From: Gammaproteobacteria bacterium
Lineage (GTDB): Bacteria; Pseudomonadota; Gammaproteobacteria; Pseudomonadales; Pseudomonadaceae
DNA length: 64,000 bases
Reading direction: 5' to 3'
NCBI GenBank assembly: GCA_012728415.1
Contig: JAAYFD010000032.1
Coordinates: forward strand, 1-64,000
Positions 63,336-64,000 of this stretch are shown in pieces (the stretch's first letter is position 1; each line of letters begins with the position of its first letter). The notes under the pieces are model-generated. The model was not told the origin of the DNA and did no database searches. It saw nothing but the letters and a program-made list of their open reading frames with translations. A program made the translations under genes and the position numbers.

Positions 63336-63373
63336 AAAACAACCGCGCCAGCTTTCTGGACGCGGTTGTTTTA
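63336..63373. terminator. Bidirectional terminator between htpX and the last gene
   Basis: AAAACAACCGCG and CGCGGTTGTTTT pair around a 13-base loop, with T-runs on both sides, between two convergent genes. Confidence 0.92.
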
Positions 63374-63398
63374 TTTTCTGCAGCTGCCACCAGGACGC

Positions 63399-64000
63399 TC
63401 AGCTGTCAGCTTGCAGCGCAGCAGCCAGACGTTGAAGCAGCGCGGCATCCTTGCACGCCGAATTGTTGCTGATCGCCAGATAACGGGGGCTTGCCTGTAC
63501 CGGCCGGGTCAGATGCTCAATATCAGAAGCAGCCTGCGCCTGCATCAGCAAGCTATTGATCAACTCGCGGTCGGCCACCAAAAAATCGATCGTACCCTTC
63601 AGCAACGCAACCAGTGCCATGGCCGGACTGTCCAGTTCATGCATTGCCTCAAGCTCAAGGTGCGGCTGCAGCCCGGTCAGGCTCCCCGTGACGCGCTGTT
63701 GCAACCAAAACCCGCCGCGCAAGCCGTTAAGCTGTGGCCAATGTTCCAGGCTGACCACTTCGCCACTGCGCAGCCAGATCAATTGTTCATGCTGCCACAA
63801 GGGGGGTAGCAAAGGGTGGGCCATTGTTTGTTGCAGGCGCTCCAGTCCGGCACCCAACCACAGGTCCAGCACCCCGGAAGCAAACTCTTGTGCACTGTCT
63901 TCACCATATTCGTGCACATGCAATTGCAACTCGCCGATCCTTTGCAACTGCTCCACCTCCTGTTCGGGGGATTTGCCGGCAGGCCACTGCACATCAGGCT
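63399..64000 (-). CDS. Periplasmic substrate-binding-like protein, 5'-truncated
   Basis: The frame is open to the right edge; the GTG at 63992 used by the ORF track is probably internal. The visible 200 residues have features of family 3 solute-binding proteins: 'LPPLWQHEQLIWLR' (hinge strand), 'LNGLRGGFWLQQRV' and 'ALLKGTIDFLVADRELI'. The family assignment is tentative because the first lobe lies outside the window. Confidence 0.55.
   Translation of the reverse strand, partial: PDVQWPAGKSPEQEVEQLQRIGELQLHVHEYGEDSAQEFASGVLDLWLGAGLERLQQTMAHPLLPPLWQHEQLIWLRSGEVVSLEHWPQLNGLRGGFWLQQRVTGSLTGLQPHLELEAMHELDSPAMALVALLKGTIDFLVADRELINSLLMQAQAASDIEHLTRPVQASPRYLAISNNSACKDAALLQRLAAALQADS

Overview
The window reads as a chromosomal segment of a gammaproteobacterium of the Pseudomonadales type. 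Supporting this are the dsbC-hom-thrC order, the tRNA-Glu/tRNA-Gly pair beside a PA2817-family gene, the alaA / small hypothetical / htpX order, a sigma-54 type pilA promoter and extragenic palindromes of the Pseudomonas kind. Most of the DNA is moderately GC-rich. The stretch from about 5.1 to 11.2 kb is clearly AT-rich and looks acquired. The species cannot be fixed from this sequence alone.

Left part (1-18.5 kb), accessory and surface-related. After a 5'-truncated Rpn/PD-(D/E)XK transposase-family gene come a short Fic protein and a GT4 glycosyltransferase (ATGA overlap). On the minus strand lies a tightly packed cluster: PEP mutase, phosphonopyruvate decarboxylase, SAM methyltransferase, a fused nucleotidyltransferase/2-aminoethylphosphonate (AEP) transaminase, a LicD-type phosphotransferase, an IspD-like/SDR fusion resembling CDP-ribitol synthases, and a TagB/TagF-like polyol-phosphate transferase. 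Together these can convert PEP to AEP, activate it as CMP-AEP and place it on a glycan that may also carry ribitol phosphate. This is the most exciting system in the window. An ABC flippase/exporter gene lies just upstream. Next come a decayed COG2865-like gene, an overlapping ATPase + PD-(D/E)XK-like gene pair (candidate defence module), and a pilin locus: pilA, a GT-C transferase with a TPR-like tail, and a polyprenol-phosphate GT2. This suggests a dedicated O-glycosylation route for a pilin that ends in serine.

Middle part (18.8-47 kb), mostly core genes. It holds an HTH/Sel1 gene with an operator-like repeat array, pgm, a small fkpA-xre-hypothetical-Sel1 operon, a copper locus (copA with a 19-bp-spacer CueR promoter, cueR, a Cys-rich small protein, a DUF411 protein), tyrP, an AEC transporter and tauE separated by a region able to form competing hairpins, ybdL-yafV-dinB, and mdtJI. 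A 25-codon upstream ORF lies in the long mdtJI leader. Then follow tamA-tamB, xthA, an AraC regulator, a DedA-PAP2 fusion, a MATE pump and a coiled-coil protein.

Right part (47-64 kb), conserved core. It holds fadH, rpsT, thrC-hom-dsbC, a NIT-domain chemoreceptor, sstT-nudF, two tRNAs, a PA2817-family gene, a DUF815 ATPase, alaA, a small hypothetical, htpX behind a sigma-32-like promoter, and a 5'-truncated periplasmic-binding-protein-like gene running off the end.
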